From the NCBI GenBank assembly GCA_019913005.1, contig JAIOHL010000197.1, positions 1 to 48,470 on the forward strand: a stretch of DNA of 48,470 nt. The letters run 5' to 3'. The notes under the pieces are model-generated. The model was not told the origin of the DNA. It did not search any database and saw only the letters and a program-made list of their open reading frames with translations. How positions within the stretch are numbered: the first letter of the stretch is position 1; each line of letters opens with the position of its first letter. Origin of the DNA: Anaerolineae bacterium. Its GTDB lineage: Bacteria; Chloroflexota; Anaerolineae; Aggregatilineales; J027. The position numbers and the translations under genes are program-made. This document shows positions 37,114-46,300 of the stretch, piece after piece.

Positions 37114-39384
37114 ATGCGCCTTCGACGAACGCTGAAATGGGTCTTATTTCTAATAATTTTTTTAATTCTCTCTTCCAGTATCCTGTTTTTTAATGATGTT
37201 CCAAAAACCAAAGGCCAAGAAACAACCTCCGGTGAATCCTGCGTATTAACGCCAGAAATCCTCGGTGGGCAAGGTTTCTCAGTCTCAGGGCTTGGGTTCT
37301 CGGTTTCTGGCCTCGGCTTTTCTGTCTCGGGGCTTGGTTTCTCAGTCTCGGGTCTCGGCTTTTCTGTCTCCGGCCTCGGGCTTGACCCTGCCCAAGTTGC
37401 CCAAGAAATCCGCGATAACCCTATCTCGAACCAGTGGTTGCTGGATTTGCAACCAGACATTACCACAGGGTCAGATTTTAACACGACCCATGTGGCGATC
37501 CTCATTTTGGACGATTTCAGCACCCCCACCTCACACGGGAATGAAGTGCTGGCGGTGTTTAATGATCTCGCCAGTGTCGTGGACATGTCCAAAATCCTGC
37601 TCGTCCCGATTGACATTGGTGGCGGCAACACAGGTTATCGCACCGAAGACCTCAAAGCGGTGGTTTACAACACCATTGATGGGCCGGGCGGGTTGATAGA
37701 TCAGGGCTACAAGCATTTTGTCATCAATATGAGTTTTGGGATTATCCCGTGCGAAGACCCCGGCATGATAATTGATGACACGCCCATTCCACCGTTCAAA
37801 TTTGACGAAGCAGTGTCGTGGATTGATGAGTATGAGCCTGTCACCAATGGCGCGGTTGTCCCAACCCTCGATTGTGTTGCTCGGCAAACAGATGGCAAAT
37901 ACGTGGCGTGGTTTGGTTATGACAACACCAATGATGTGATGGTCAACACCCCGGTAGGAACAAACAACCGTTTTAACCCGACCCCGACAGATCGGCAGCA
38001 ACCACGAGTGTTTGAACCCGGCGATTGGCACAAAGTTTTCTCAGTTAAGTTTAGTCATGGAACGACACTGGTGTGGAAACTCAAAGGGCCGGATGGTGTA
38101 GAGCGAACGGTGAGTGCCAACAAATATTCTACCCCCTGCGAAAGCGTTCCTGCTAACCCAACGAACGCGGTCAAACCTATCGTTAACTGCGTTGCCGACG
38201 CAGGTGATGGTGTCTTTGTTGCACGGTTTGGTTATGAAAACCACAATACGGTCTCTGTCACTGTCCCGGTTGGAAACAACAATTATGTGATTCCAAATCC
38301 CCAAGATCGTAAACAGACCATTACCTTCCTGCCGGGCGCCCACAATGACGTCTTCCGGGTCAATTTTAACGGTAGTGACCTCACGTGGAAATTGAAATCA
38401 CCTGATGGCAACTATTATCGGGTAATCGCCAACAAGTATTCCCCACCCTGCTCGGATGAAATGGGGGTTGGATTGAGTGACTACTTGACCGATCAATTGG
38501 GCGTGCCAGAAGACAAGCTAGATTATTACCTCTTCAAACTGACGCAATCAGCAGATGATGAAGCCCAACTCGCCGATTTCCGGGGTTTGTTGAAGGAATA
38601 TCTGGAGCGTAGTGCCGAGTCTGATGGTGAATTCGCGGTAATCCCTGTGGCCTCTTCCGGTAATTTCCGTCCTTGGTTGGGATCGTGGCCGCTGTCGCCC
38701 GCCCGCTGGCCGGAGGTGGTTGCAACTGGCGCGACCCTCGGCAATAATGGCCCGCTGTGGCAGTTCTCCCATGATGGTAATGTGATTGCCCCCGGTGCAG
38801 GCTTCCCATATGGTGATAACACCTTCCTTGCCGGAACGTCCTTTGCCGCACCCTATGTCAGCATGGTCGGTGCTCAATGGCTGACCTATCCCAAAGCCTG
38901 CATTTACGATGGGCAGTATCCACCCCTGACTGAAAACGCGCTTGGCAAAGACCTAAATGCCGCGTTCGTGCCGGGAGTTGCTGGCCCCTATAACTGCCTG
39001 CCTGATCGCTCTTCCGCAGAATGGCGTTTGATTGAATCGAATGACCCGATTGTGGCACGCTCAGGATCATGGGCCAATGTCAGCACAGGAAGTGCCAGTG
39101 GAGGTAGCTATCTCTATGCCACCCGCGCCCGAAACACCTATTTGACTTTCGAGTTTGAAGGTGAAAAATTGGAAGTCATTTACATCTCAGGGCCGAAACT
39201 GGGCACATTCACCATTGTTGTGGATGGAGTAGCGGTTCGCACAGTGAATACCTATTCTTATAAGACGGAATATGGCAAGACTGAGGTCATCAACTATCTT
39301 ACCCCCGGTCCACACACTGTAAAGATTGTTCCGGCCTATGGCACAGTCGCCATTGATGCCTTCTACGCGGCGGTCAATGACTAG
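37114..39384 (+). CDS. Secreted subtilase (S8) with GFSVSGL repeats and a duplicated inserted domain
   Basis: 756 residues from ATG 37114 (GGGGGA upstream); an ATG at 37099 overlaps that ribosome site. Signal or anchor segment at about residues 8-27 after an Arg-rich start. Five copies of GFSVSGL follow (residues 54-88). The S8 catalytic parts are D133 (ILDDF), H141 (SHGNEV), VINMSFG, oxyanion Asn in ASSGN, and Ser576 in GTSFAAP. D133 and H141 are only eight residues apart, much closer than usual. Between VINMSFG and ASSGN lie two copies of a ~90-residue Cys-bounded domain (37873-38139 and 38188-38451). A C-terminal beta domain ends the protein. A terminator follows. Confidence 0.82.
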   Translation: MRLRRTLKWVLFLIIFLILSSSILFFNDVPKTKGQETTSGESCVLTPEILGGQGFSVSGLGFSVSGLGFSVSGLGFSVSGLGFSVSGLGLDPAQVAQEIRDNPISNQWLLDLQPDITTGSDFNTTHVAILILDDFSTPTSHGNEVLAVFNDLASVVDMSKILLVPIDIGGGNTGYRTEDLKAVVYNTIDGPGGLIDQGYKHFVINMSFGIIPCEDPGMIIDDTPIPPFKFDEAVSWIDEYEPVTNGAVVPTLDCVARQTDGKYVAWFGYDNTNDVMVNTPVGTNNRFNPTPTDRQQPRVFEPGDWHKVFSVKFSHGTTLVWKLKGPDGVERTVSANKYSTPCESVPANPTNAVKPIVNCVADAGDGVFVARFGYENHNTVSVTVPVGNNNYVIPNPQDRKQTITFLPGAHNDVFRVNFNGSDLTWKLKSPDGNYYRVIANKYSPPCSDEMGVGLSDYLTDQLGVPEDKLDYYLFKLTQSADDEAQLADFRGLLKEYLERSAESDGEFAVIPVASSGNFRPWLGSWPLSPARWPEVVATGATLGNNGPLWQFSHDGNVIAPGAGFPYGDNTFLAGTSFAAPYVSMVGAQWLTYPKACIYDGQYPPLTENALGKDLNAAFVPGVAGPYNCLPDRSSAEWRLIESNDPIVARSGSWANVSTGSASGGSYLYATRARNTYLTFEFEGEKLEVIYISGPKLGTFTIVVDGVAVRTVNTYSYKTEYGKTEVINYLTPGPHTVKIVPAYGTVAIDAFYAAVND
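37273..37377 (+). repeat. Five tandem 21-base repeats encoding GFSVSGL
   Basis: Five 21-base units coding GFSVSGL each, with many silent differences between units (for example TTC/TTT for Phe and TCA/TCG/TCT for Ser), so selection acts on the peptide rather than the DNA. The run ends in GLGLDPAQ. Confidence 0.9.
37873..38451 (+). repeat. Duplicated ~90-residue domain inside the subtilase
   Basis: Copy 1 (37873-38139) and copy 2 (38188-38451) each run from a Cys to a Cys over 88-89 codons. Shared positions include FGY, TPVG/VPVG, NNxx followed by P, DRxQ, FxPG, VF, WKLK, PDG and NKYS-P-C. Confidence 0.85.
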
Positions 39385-39393
39385 CACCCAAAC

Positions 39394-39416
39394 GGGGATG
39401 GGGTCTATCCATCCCC
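39394..39416 (+). terminator. Hairpin after the subtilase gene
   Basis: GGGGATGG (39394-39401) pairs with CCATCCCC (39409-39416), followed by TTTA; the T-run is short. Confidence 0.55.
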
Positions 39417-39436
39417 TTTAATATTGCCGCTCATAT

Positions 39437-39470
39437 AAAAAGGCCATCTCTAAACCCAGATGGCTTTTTT
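39437..39470. terminator. Bidirectional terminator between subtilase and kinase genes
   Basis: GCCATCT (39443-39449) pairs with AGATGGC (39458-39464), flanked by an A run (39437-39441) and TTTTTT (39465-39470), suiting the convergent genes. Confidence 0.75.
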
Positions 39471-39476
39471 ACTGCT

Positions 39477-42400
39477 CTATACCCGACCCATCATTTGCAG
39501 CAGCATATTGGCGCGTTCTTGCAGCGCTTCGGCCACCACCGTTTCCAAATCGAGCGCGACCCCTTTTTCGGCGGCGGCATCGGCATTTTGAGGCGATACC
39601 GCTGATTTGAGTTTTTCCAAGACGGGAGCGGCTAGTTTCTTCGTGCCTTCGGAAGTCGCCGAATGGTGCATGACCAAGCCGAGCCATGTTAAGGCACGAA
39701 TACGGTCTGGAATCACATCAGCAAGTCCAATCAAGGCTTCCATTAAGGTTGGGATAGCCTGAATTTCACGAGCCAAACTGAGGGCTTGATAATAATAATC
39801 AGCCGCCCGTTCAAGGCTCTTTTCCGCACGTGCCACATGCCCCAAATTGACTAAGGTCGTTGCCATCCCCCGCCGATTGCCAATCGCACGAGCAAGCGCA
39901 AGGCTGGCCTCAAAATAACGGGTGGCGCCGGGGTAATCCCCTTTAAGTTCAGCGACAAACCCTAAATTATCAAGGGCCATCGCTACTCCCCGCCGATTGC
40001 CAATGGCGCGGCAGGTTTCGAGGGTTTCTTGGAAGTAACGGGTAGCACTGTCAAAATCACCTTGTTCACCTGCCACACTACCCAAGTTCATCAGCGAGAT
40101 GGCGGCTTGGCGGCGATCCCCAACTGTCTGCCAGATCGTCAGACTCTCGGAAAAATAGCGCCGAGCACCGGGGTAATCACCTTGAGCATAGGATACCGTA
40201 CCCAGATTGTTAATGACAATCGCGCAGCCCTCTAGGTCATTAATCTCACCCACGTAGCGCAGACTTTCTTCCAAACGCTGCACCGCCGTCGCATAATCAC
40301 CCGTCTCAGCAGATACCATCCCCAAACGATTGAGTGATCGTGCAATACCCCGTTGATCGTCAATAGCCCGTGAAATGGTTAAGCCCTCCTCGCAAATCGC
40401 GGCGGCTTTGGGATAATCCCCTTGTCCCCAATAGGCATCGCCCATCAAGTTGAGAGCGCGGGCCGCCCCCGTCTGGTCATCAATGGCGCGGGCGATTTGC
40501 AGGCCTTTTTCCAACCGACGAATTGCGTTCACGTAGTCGCCGATGTATTGCAGCGTTTCACCCAGTTTGGTGTGAAGTTCCGCCTCGATACGTTCCGCCG
40601 ATTGGCTTGGCAGCAGTTCCAATGCCCGTTCAAAATGGGTAATCGCGTCCGAAAAGGCGCTGATTTTCAGAGCATGTTCACCCGCGCGTTGGGAATAGAA
40701 ACGTTCCTTATCCACATCCCCTACCACGCGCCAATGTTGGGCCATCGTTGCAGCTTGATCTAAAGCATTCGGATAAACCTTTTCAATCGCCTCGGCAATC
40801 TTGCGATGATAGCTTGACTGTTGCTCCGAAGGGATGGCGTTCAAAGCAGCAGCACGCAGTTTGTCGTGAGTAAACCGCCATTCGCCTTCCTGTACTTCCA
40901 ATACGGCCCGATTAGCACAGATGATGAGCCATTCATCAAGGTTAAGGCTGTCCTTCACCTGCTCCAAAACCGCCAAATCCAGTTCGCGCCCCAATACTGC
41001 TGCTAATTGCAGCAAAATTTGACCTTCGGCAGGAACACGATCCAACCGCCGCTTAATGACCGTCTGAATACCCCCAGCGAAAATATGTTGTGGGAGATCA
41101 ACCCGCCCAATTTGGTCAAGCCGCCCCGCTTCTTCGGCCAGTGCCCGTACCACCTCGACCATAAAAAAAACATTGCCTTCGGTCTCACGTTGCAGCAATT
41201 CTAGCACTTGAGGCTGGCGGCCCGTCTCACCGAGCATCGAAACACTGAGTTCAGCAATCCCCTCTGTCGAAAGACGTTCGAGTTTGAGCAGCGTCATTTC
41301 GGGGAGTTCTTCTGCAAGCTGTGGACGATCTTCTGTACGATAACTGCCCACAATCAATATCGGCAGTTCACCGATCATACCCGCCAGACGCTTAACAATT
41401 TCTAGGCTCTCATTCGACACCCACTGCAAATCTTCCAGTAGCAGTAAAACGGGCTGCTGTTGACGTTGGAAAATACTAGCAATCGTGCCCAATAGCCGCT
41501 GCTGATAGGCTGTACCCTCCAATTTCACCGCGTCTGGCACTTTTCGCCCGATGAGGTCTTCAATATCGGAGATCAAGTCCTTGAGAATGCCCGCCTCAAC
41601 ATCCGTGACATCAGAGGTCAATACCAATCGTCGCAGTGGATCATGCCAGATTTCGTAGGGCAGTCCCCCTTCGGATACGGCCTGACCGCGCAGCAGCATG
41701 ACACCTTCAACCAGTGCATGGGTACGTAGTTCATCCAATAGGCGAGATTTGCCAACGCCACTTTCTCCGCCGACCAACCACGCGCTGCCTTGTCCTGATA
41801 AGGATTGGCTTAGGGCCTTTGTAAGCTGCCCAAGTTCGGTATGCCGTCCAACAAATTCGGCTGCCTGCAAAAAGCTCTCCCGGATGGCAGGGGATTCAGC
41901 CGGAACTTCTTGACCAATAGCGGCGCATAATTCTTGAATAACATCATAGGCATCGTAATAACGGTCAGCAGGAGATTTCGCTAACAATCGTCCAATAATG
42001 GAGGCCAAAATATAACGTTCGTTCGGCGTGTCTGGCAAAGTCTCAAACTCTACATCACCCTTGAGGGGAGGGTTATTTAAATGCTGTGTATCATCCAATA
42101 GTACAATTCGATTTTCATCCGTGATGGTTTTATCTTCTTGGCTGTCCAGTGCCGCAGTAGGGGGCTGATTCCCCTCGAAATGAAGCGTATCCCCCAATTC
42201 ACCATCCAACTCCGGAACAATCTCCCCATAAAAAGTTTGGGCATAAAGCAGTTCCAAATCAGGATTGATGTTTAAAATGGCCCGTACTAAATGATTGGTA
42301 TCCCGGACATCAAATGGATGACGGCCTGCGATGAGTTCATAGGCCATCACGCCAACCGCGTATAAATCTGAAGCGACAGTGACTTGTTTTCCCTGCAACA

Positions 42401-42956
42401 CTTCGGGGGCCATATAGGCTATTGTGCCCGCAATTTCTTTGGCTTGTTCCGATTTCGCCGCTAACCCAAAATCCAATACTTTGACCTGACCATTCGCGTC
42501 CACCAAGACATTGCCCGGCTTCAGGTCACGATGCAAAATGCCGCGCCGATGCAAATAGGCCAATGCTTGAAGCAATTCGACCAGCATCTCGATTTTTCGT
42601 TCCAGCGACTCCCCTTGTCCGGCCAGTACAAAGGGACGTGCTTCTTGCAGCAGTTCCATCGTCACAAATGGCTGTCCAACCTCATCAAACCCATAGTCAA
42701 GGACACTGATAATATGGGGGTGACGCAGCGAAGCCAATACTTTAAACTCGCGGGCCAACGCCAGACGGATATCGAATCTTTCGGTACTAGAATCCAAAGG
42801 GCGGCTTTCAAACACAGTGGTCACACGCTTGACCGCAACCGTTTGTGCTGTCAAGCGGTCAGTAGCCCGATAAACCGCCCCCATGGCCCCACGTCCAAGA
42901 GATTCATGTAGCTGGTATCGCTTTCCAATGAGCGTTGCTGCGGAGTTTCCAGTCAT
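39477..42956 (-). CDS. Ser/Thr protein kinase-AAA ATPase-TPR regulator
   Basis: 1159 residues. Kinase domain first: Gly loop GRGAMG (21-26), K43, E70, HRDLKPGN (142-149), DFG (162-164), APE (183-185); all catalytic residues present. An acidic, low-complexity stretch (about 245-312) is inserted in its C-lobe. Next is an AAA_16-type ATPase with Walker A GGESGVGKS (396-404) and LLLLEDLQW as Walker B. The C-terminal half carries about eight ~40-residue TPRs in the LNLMGDAYWGQGDYPKA pattern. Such proteins combine signalling and protein-binding; partners are unknown. GGGGAGG lies 5 bases before the ATG. Confidence 0.9.
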   Translation of the reverse strand: MTGNSAATLIGKRYQLHESLGRGAMGAVYRATDRLTAQTVAVKRVTTVFESRPLDSSTERFDIRLALAREFKVLASLRHPHIISVLDYGFDEVGQPFVTMELLQEARPFVLAGQGESLERKIEMLVELLQALAYLHRRGILHRDLKPGNVLVDANGQVKVLDFGLAAKSEQAKEIAGTIAYMAPEVLQGKQVTVASDLYAVGVMAYELIAGRHPFDVRDTNHLVRAILNINPDLELLYAQTFYGEIVPELDGELGDTLHFEGNQPPTAALDSQEDKTITDENRIVLLDDTQHLNNPPLKGDVEFETLPDTPNERYILASIIGRLLAKSPADRYYDAYDVIQELCAAIGQEVPAESPAIRESFLQAAEFVGRHTELGQLTKALSQSLSGQGSAWLVGGESGVGKSRLLDELRTHALVEGVMLLRGQAVSEGGLPYEIWHDPLRRLVLTSDVTDVEAGILKDLISDIEDLIGRKVPDAVKLEGTAYQQRLLGTIASIFQRQQQPVLLLLEDLQWVSNESLEIVKRLAGMIGELPILIVGSYRTEDRPQLAEELPEMTLLKLERLSTEGIAELSVSMLGETGRQPQVLELLQRETEGNVFFMVEVVRALAEEAGRLDQIGRVDLPQHIFAGGIQTVIKRRLDRVPAEGQILLQLAAVLGRELDLAVLEQVKDSLNLDEWLIICANRAVLEVQEGEWRFTHDKLRAAALNAIPSEQQSSYHRKIAEAIEKVYPNALDQAATMAQHWRVVGDVDKERFYSQRAGEHALKISAFSDAITHFERALELLPSQSAERIEAELHTKLGETLQYIGDYVNAIRRLEKGLQIARAIDDQTGAARALNLMGDAYWGQGDYPKAAAICEEGLTISRAIDDQRGIARSLNRLGMVSAETGDYATAVQRLEESLRYVGEINDLEGCAIVINNLGTVSYAQGDYPGARRYFSESLTIWQTVGDRRQAAISLMNLGSVAGEQGDFDSATRYFQETLETCRAIGNRRGVAMALDNLGFVAELKGDYPGATRYFEASLALARAIGNRRGMATTLVNLGHVARAEKSLERAADYYYQALSLAREIQAIPTLMEALIGLADVIPDRIRALTWLGLVMHHSATSEGTKKLAAPVLEKLKSAVSPQNADAAAEKGVALDLETVVAEALQERANMLLQMMGRV

Positions 42957-43082
42957 TAGTGCCTCCCCATCGAACGGGGGTCTGATGTCTTAAATGAGGT
43001 AAATGGGTATTTTACCACTTGTGAGTGGACTCTCGATGCCTAGCTTTGTAGTTTACGAGATGTTGGCGGGGTTTACAAATTT

Positions 43083-43106
43083 GGGAATTAAAATCTTTTA
43101 ATTCCC
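43083..43106. promoter_or_regulatory. Perfect 11-base inverted repeat, probable operator
   Basis: GGGAATTAAAA, a 2-base centre TC, then its exact complement TTTTAATTCCC. No T-run follows and the spacer is too short for an ordinary terminator loop, so a dimeric-regulator site is more likely. It lies between the divergent kinase and PKD genes. Confidence 0.5.
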
Positions 43107-43236
43107 TCACACACATTTCTAACAAGGGCCTCTAACAAGGGGAAGAAGTCCACCAATAGACAATAAAGTCTCTAATATAGATTCAAAGTTAGTATACAAA
43201 CCATTTCCCTTTCGGAAAAATTCACGCCAAGGCGCT

Positions 43237-43263
43237 TTGTCATGCAATTCTTTCTTATATAAT
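43237..43263 (+). promoter_or_regulatory. Possible promoter of the PKD protein gene
   Basis: TTGTCA (43237-43242), 15-base spacer, TATAAT (43258-43263), 77 bases before the start codon at 43341. The spacer is short. Confidence 0.45.
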
Positions 43264-43340
43264 GTGATTTATGGAAGGTTTGTCTAAAGTTCATCCCATG
43301 CTGCCATTTCATCAGCTATAAGGTGGAGGATCTAAGCACT

Positions 43341-46300
43341 ATGCGATATAGCTATAAGCGCTTGTTCTTTAATTTGTTAATTATTCTAACCATTCTCGTC
43401 ACTGGAACATTGGGAGGAGTGCAGGGTCTGTTGAAGGACAGCCAACCCCAGACTGCCCTCGCCGATGACCCACCCACACAAACACCCACTCCCGAACCAC
43501 CTCCGCCAACTGATGGTAACGAGGGAGATGGCACAACTGATCCAACCACGACCACTGAAACCCCGGTAGCAGAACCCACTGAGGGCGTCATCTCGGTTGA
43601 TCCGGCAGCATCAGAAGATGAAGGTGGTATCCAAGCGCAACAGACCTATTGTCAAATGGATATTGGCAATAATAACGATACCAATCCCTACACCTATAGC
43701 TTCACGGCGCTGCATTCACCAGATATTGTCAATTACGATTGGGACTTTGATGATGGCTTCGTGGCGACTGGCCCCGGCCCTCAAACCATCACTTACACCG
43801 CAGCGGGCACGAAAGCAATCACACTGACATGCAGGACGGCGACGATCACCCTACCTGTATTGACCGGCAGCATTTCAATCACGACACCGCCCAATGCCGC
43901 CTTTACACTCAATCCAAGCAATTATACGGGTTTGCTGCCAATTACCGTCCAAACCTTTAACTCCAGCACCCCTAGCGGATTGACCTATCTATGGCAAGTC
44001 ACGGCCCAACCTGTTGGTGATCCAACGGTTTATGCCAGTGCGACCACCCAAAACGCCTCGTGGTCATTCAGCTATTATGGCGCCTATACCATTCAACTAA
44101 CTGTGACCGATGGTGCTGGGCTGTTTTCAATCCTTAGCCGTTCGGTGGCCTTAAACGCTCCGCAACCTTCGGCCAACTTCTCGATGGTGCCCTCTGATGG
44201 GACTGCACCCCTGACTGTCACCATTGTGCCGGAAGATTTGGGCACAGGCCCGATTACCTCATGGTCATTTGATTTCGGCGATGGCACGCCTGTCCAAACA
44301 TTCACTCAGGCGACTGCTCCCGCACCGTTTAATCATACCTATACGGCAAATGGCCCGCTGCCCAATGGCACCTATGATGTGGTCATGACGTATACTGGCC
44401 CCGGTGGAAGCGGTACAGTGACACGACAGGTTGGTGTCTATCCTTCCGGTCAGGTGGTTGTTGCCAGTTTTACCTATCAATTCACGGGCAATAACCCCGG
44501 TGGACAAATTGAGGTCTGCTTTACCAACACCAGCAGTGGCCCTATCCTGCACAATCGTTGGAATTTTGGCGACGGCACGCCCGTTACCGAAGATAACAAC
44601 ACCATCGTTTGCCATCTTTTTGCCAATCAAGGCCTATTCACCGTCATTTTGACGGTTGACGATGGTGGAACACCCACCCCCGCCAGTTCCACCGATACTC
44701 AAACGCTGAGTGTTGTGTCCGCGCCAATTGCCAGCTTCACTTCAAACCCAAGCGGCGCGATCACATGGGGCACCAACGTTAACTTCACCGATACCAGCAC
44801 AGGCGCGATTACGGCATGGTCATGGGACTTTAATGGTGATGGTGTTGAAGATAGCAACCTTCAAAATCCCATCAACATTCCCGTTGGCAACATCCTCGGC
44901 AATATCACGTTGGGTGGTAATCCCATTCGGCTTACCGTAACAGGCCCCGGTGGAAGTTCCTATGCCGAGATGACGATTACGGTCAATTTACTGCAATTGA
45001 CCTGTGACATTACGGGCGATTTCGATATTCTGCCCGGCGACCCGGCCCAGACCTACGACAGCAATGTGGGCAATATCAATGGTCGCACCGTCACCTATAA
45101 CTGGACGGTCACGGGCGTTGGTGCAGGCCTGCCCATGACCGGATCAGGCGCGACCATCAATGTGGATTGGGCCGCGATTGGTTTTGGTTCATTCCAATTG
45201 GAATTTACCGCAACTACCCCCGATGGCGCGTCGTGTGCCGACAGCCAAACTGTGACCCGCTCATGGCCGCCCTTAAACTGCCTGATGGGTACGACGACCA
45301 CCCCCCCCCTGCCCATTCCACTCTATCCCGATAACCAGACCTATACATTCAGTGCTAATGTGCAAAACCTGAATGGTCGTACCCCCTTGACCTATCGCTG
45401 GTATGTCAATGGTGGGCCACCAATTGCAGGGCAAACAGGGCCAACCTTTGCATGGGCCAATACGGACTCCACACCGGGCAACGTTACGATTCGTTACGAA
45501 GTAGATGTGGACAACGGTGCTGGGTACACCCCTGCCATTTCGACCTGCTTTGAGGAACAAATAGTTACCCGTGTAGCATGGCCGACATTAAGCTGCACCG
45601 ACATTGGAGGCCCAAGTCCAGTCGTACCAGTGAACACTAATGGTAGTGCGGCCAATCGGACGTATACGGCCAACATTGATCCCAACACTGTCGCGGGTCG
45701 TCGGATTAGCTATACTTGGACAATTTCGGATGGAACGATTATTGCGCCCAATCCGAATCCTATCGATCCGCCAGTCGTTGGGGCGAGTAATCAGGCCACC
45801 GTTCGCTGGAATACAATTGCTGGTCAGATAGCCCCGGCGGCGGCAGACGACGCGATTAGCGTAATCGTCAGGGTGTATGATATGAGCGGCACCACCGAAC
45901 TGAGCAATTGTGCAATGACCCGAAACATCGCCGTCCAATATAATCACCTGACCTGCAATGCACCCGGTGGTGATACAACACCAGTGGTAGGCGAAACCGT
46001 TGGCTACACACCGAACATTGTTAATCCTTATGGACGGGCGATTACCTATGCTTGGGAACTGGAAATTTGGAATGGGACGGCTTATGTTCCATTTGCAACC
46101 AGCGCGACCAATCCGTATAACATCACATTCCCGAATGTTGGAGAACAATATCGCCTGCGTTATACGGCTACCGCAGCCGCGAATGGCTCTATTCCCGGCG
46201 AAACCTGCACTCCGTCCCCTTGGCGAGTTCTGACCGTTCAAGGCACGACTGGCGTCAGCTTCGCCTGCGATGGTTGGGGCGGTGGTAACGACTATAGCCC

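Larger units (their letters stand above)
42957..43340. other. Divergent intergenic region between kinase and PKD protein genes
   Basis: 384 bases without a gene. It contains the perfect palindrome at 43083-43106, a direct repeat TCTAACAAGGG (43118-43128 and 43131-43141) and a promoter-like pair near 43237-43263. It is AT-rich compared with the flanking genes. No small ORF with a good ribosome site was found. Confidence 0.55.

Noticed and set aside
37092-37631. Minus-strand ORF with ETEKPRPETEKP-like repeats
   Set aside because: It is the reverse-strand reading of the GFSVSGL repeats of the subtilase, with no ribosome site or promoter of its own.
45588-46241. 217-codon minus-strand ORF inside the PKD gene
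   Set aside because: It lies wholly inside the continuous PKD frame, has no recognisable domain and reflects codon bias of the Thr/Asn/Gly-rich gene.
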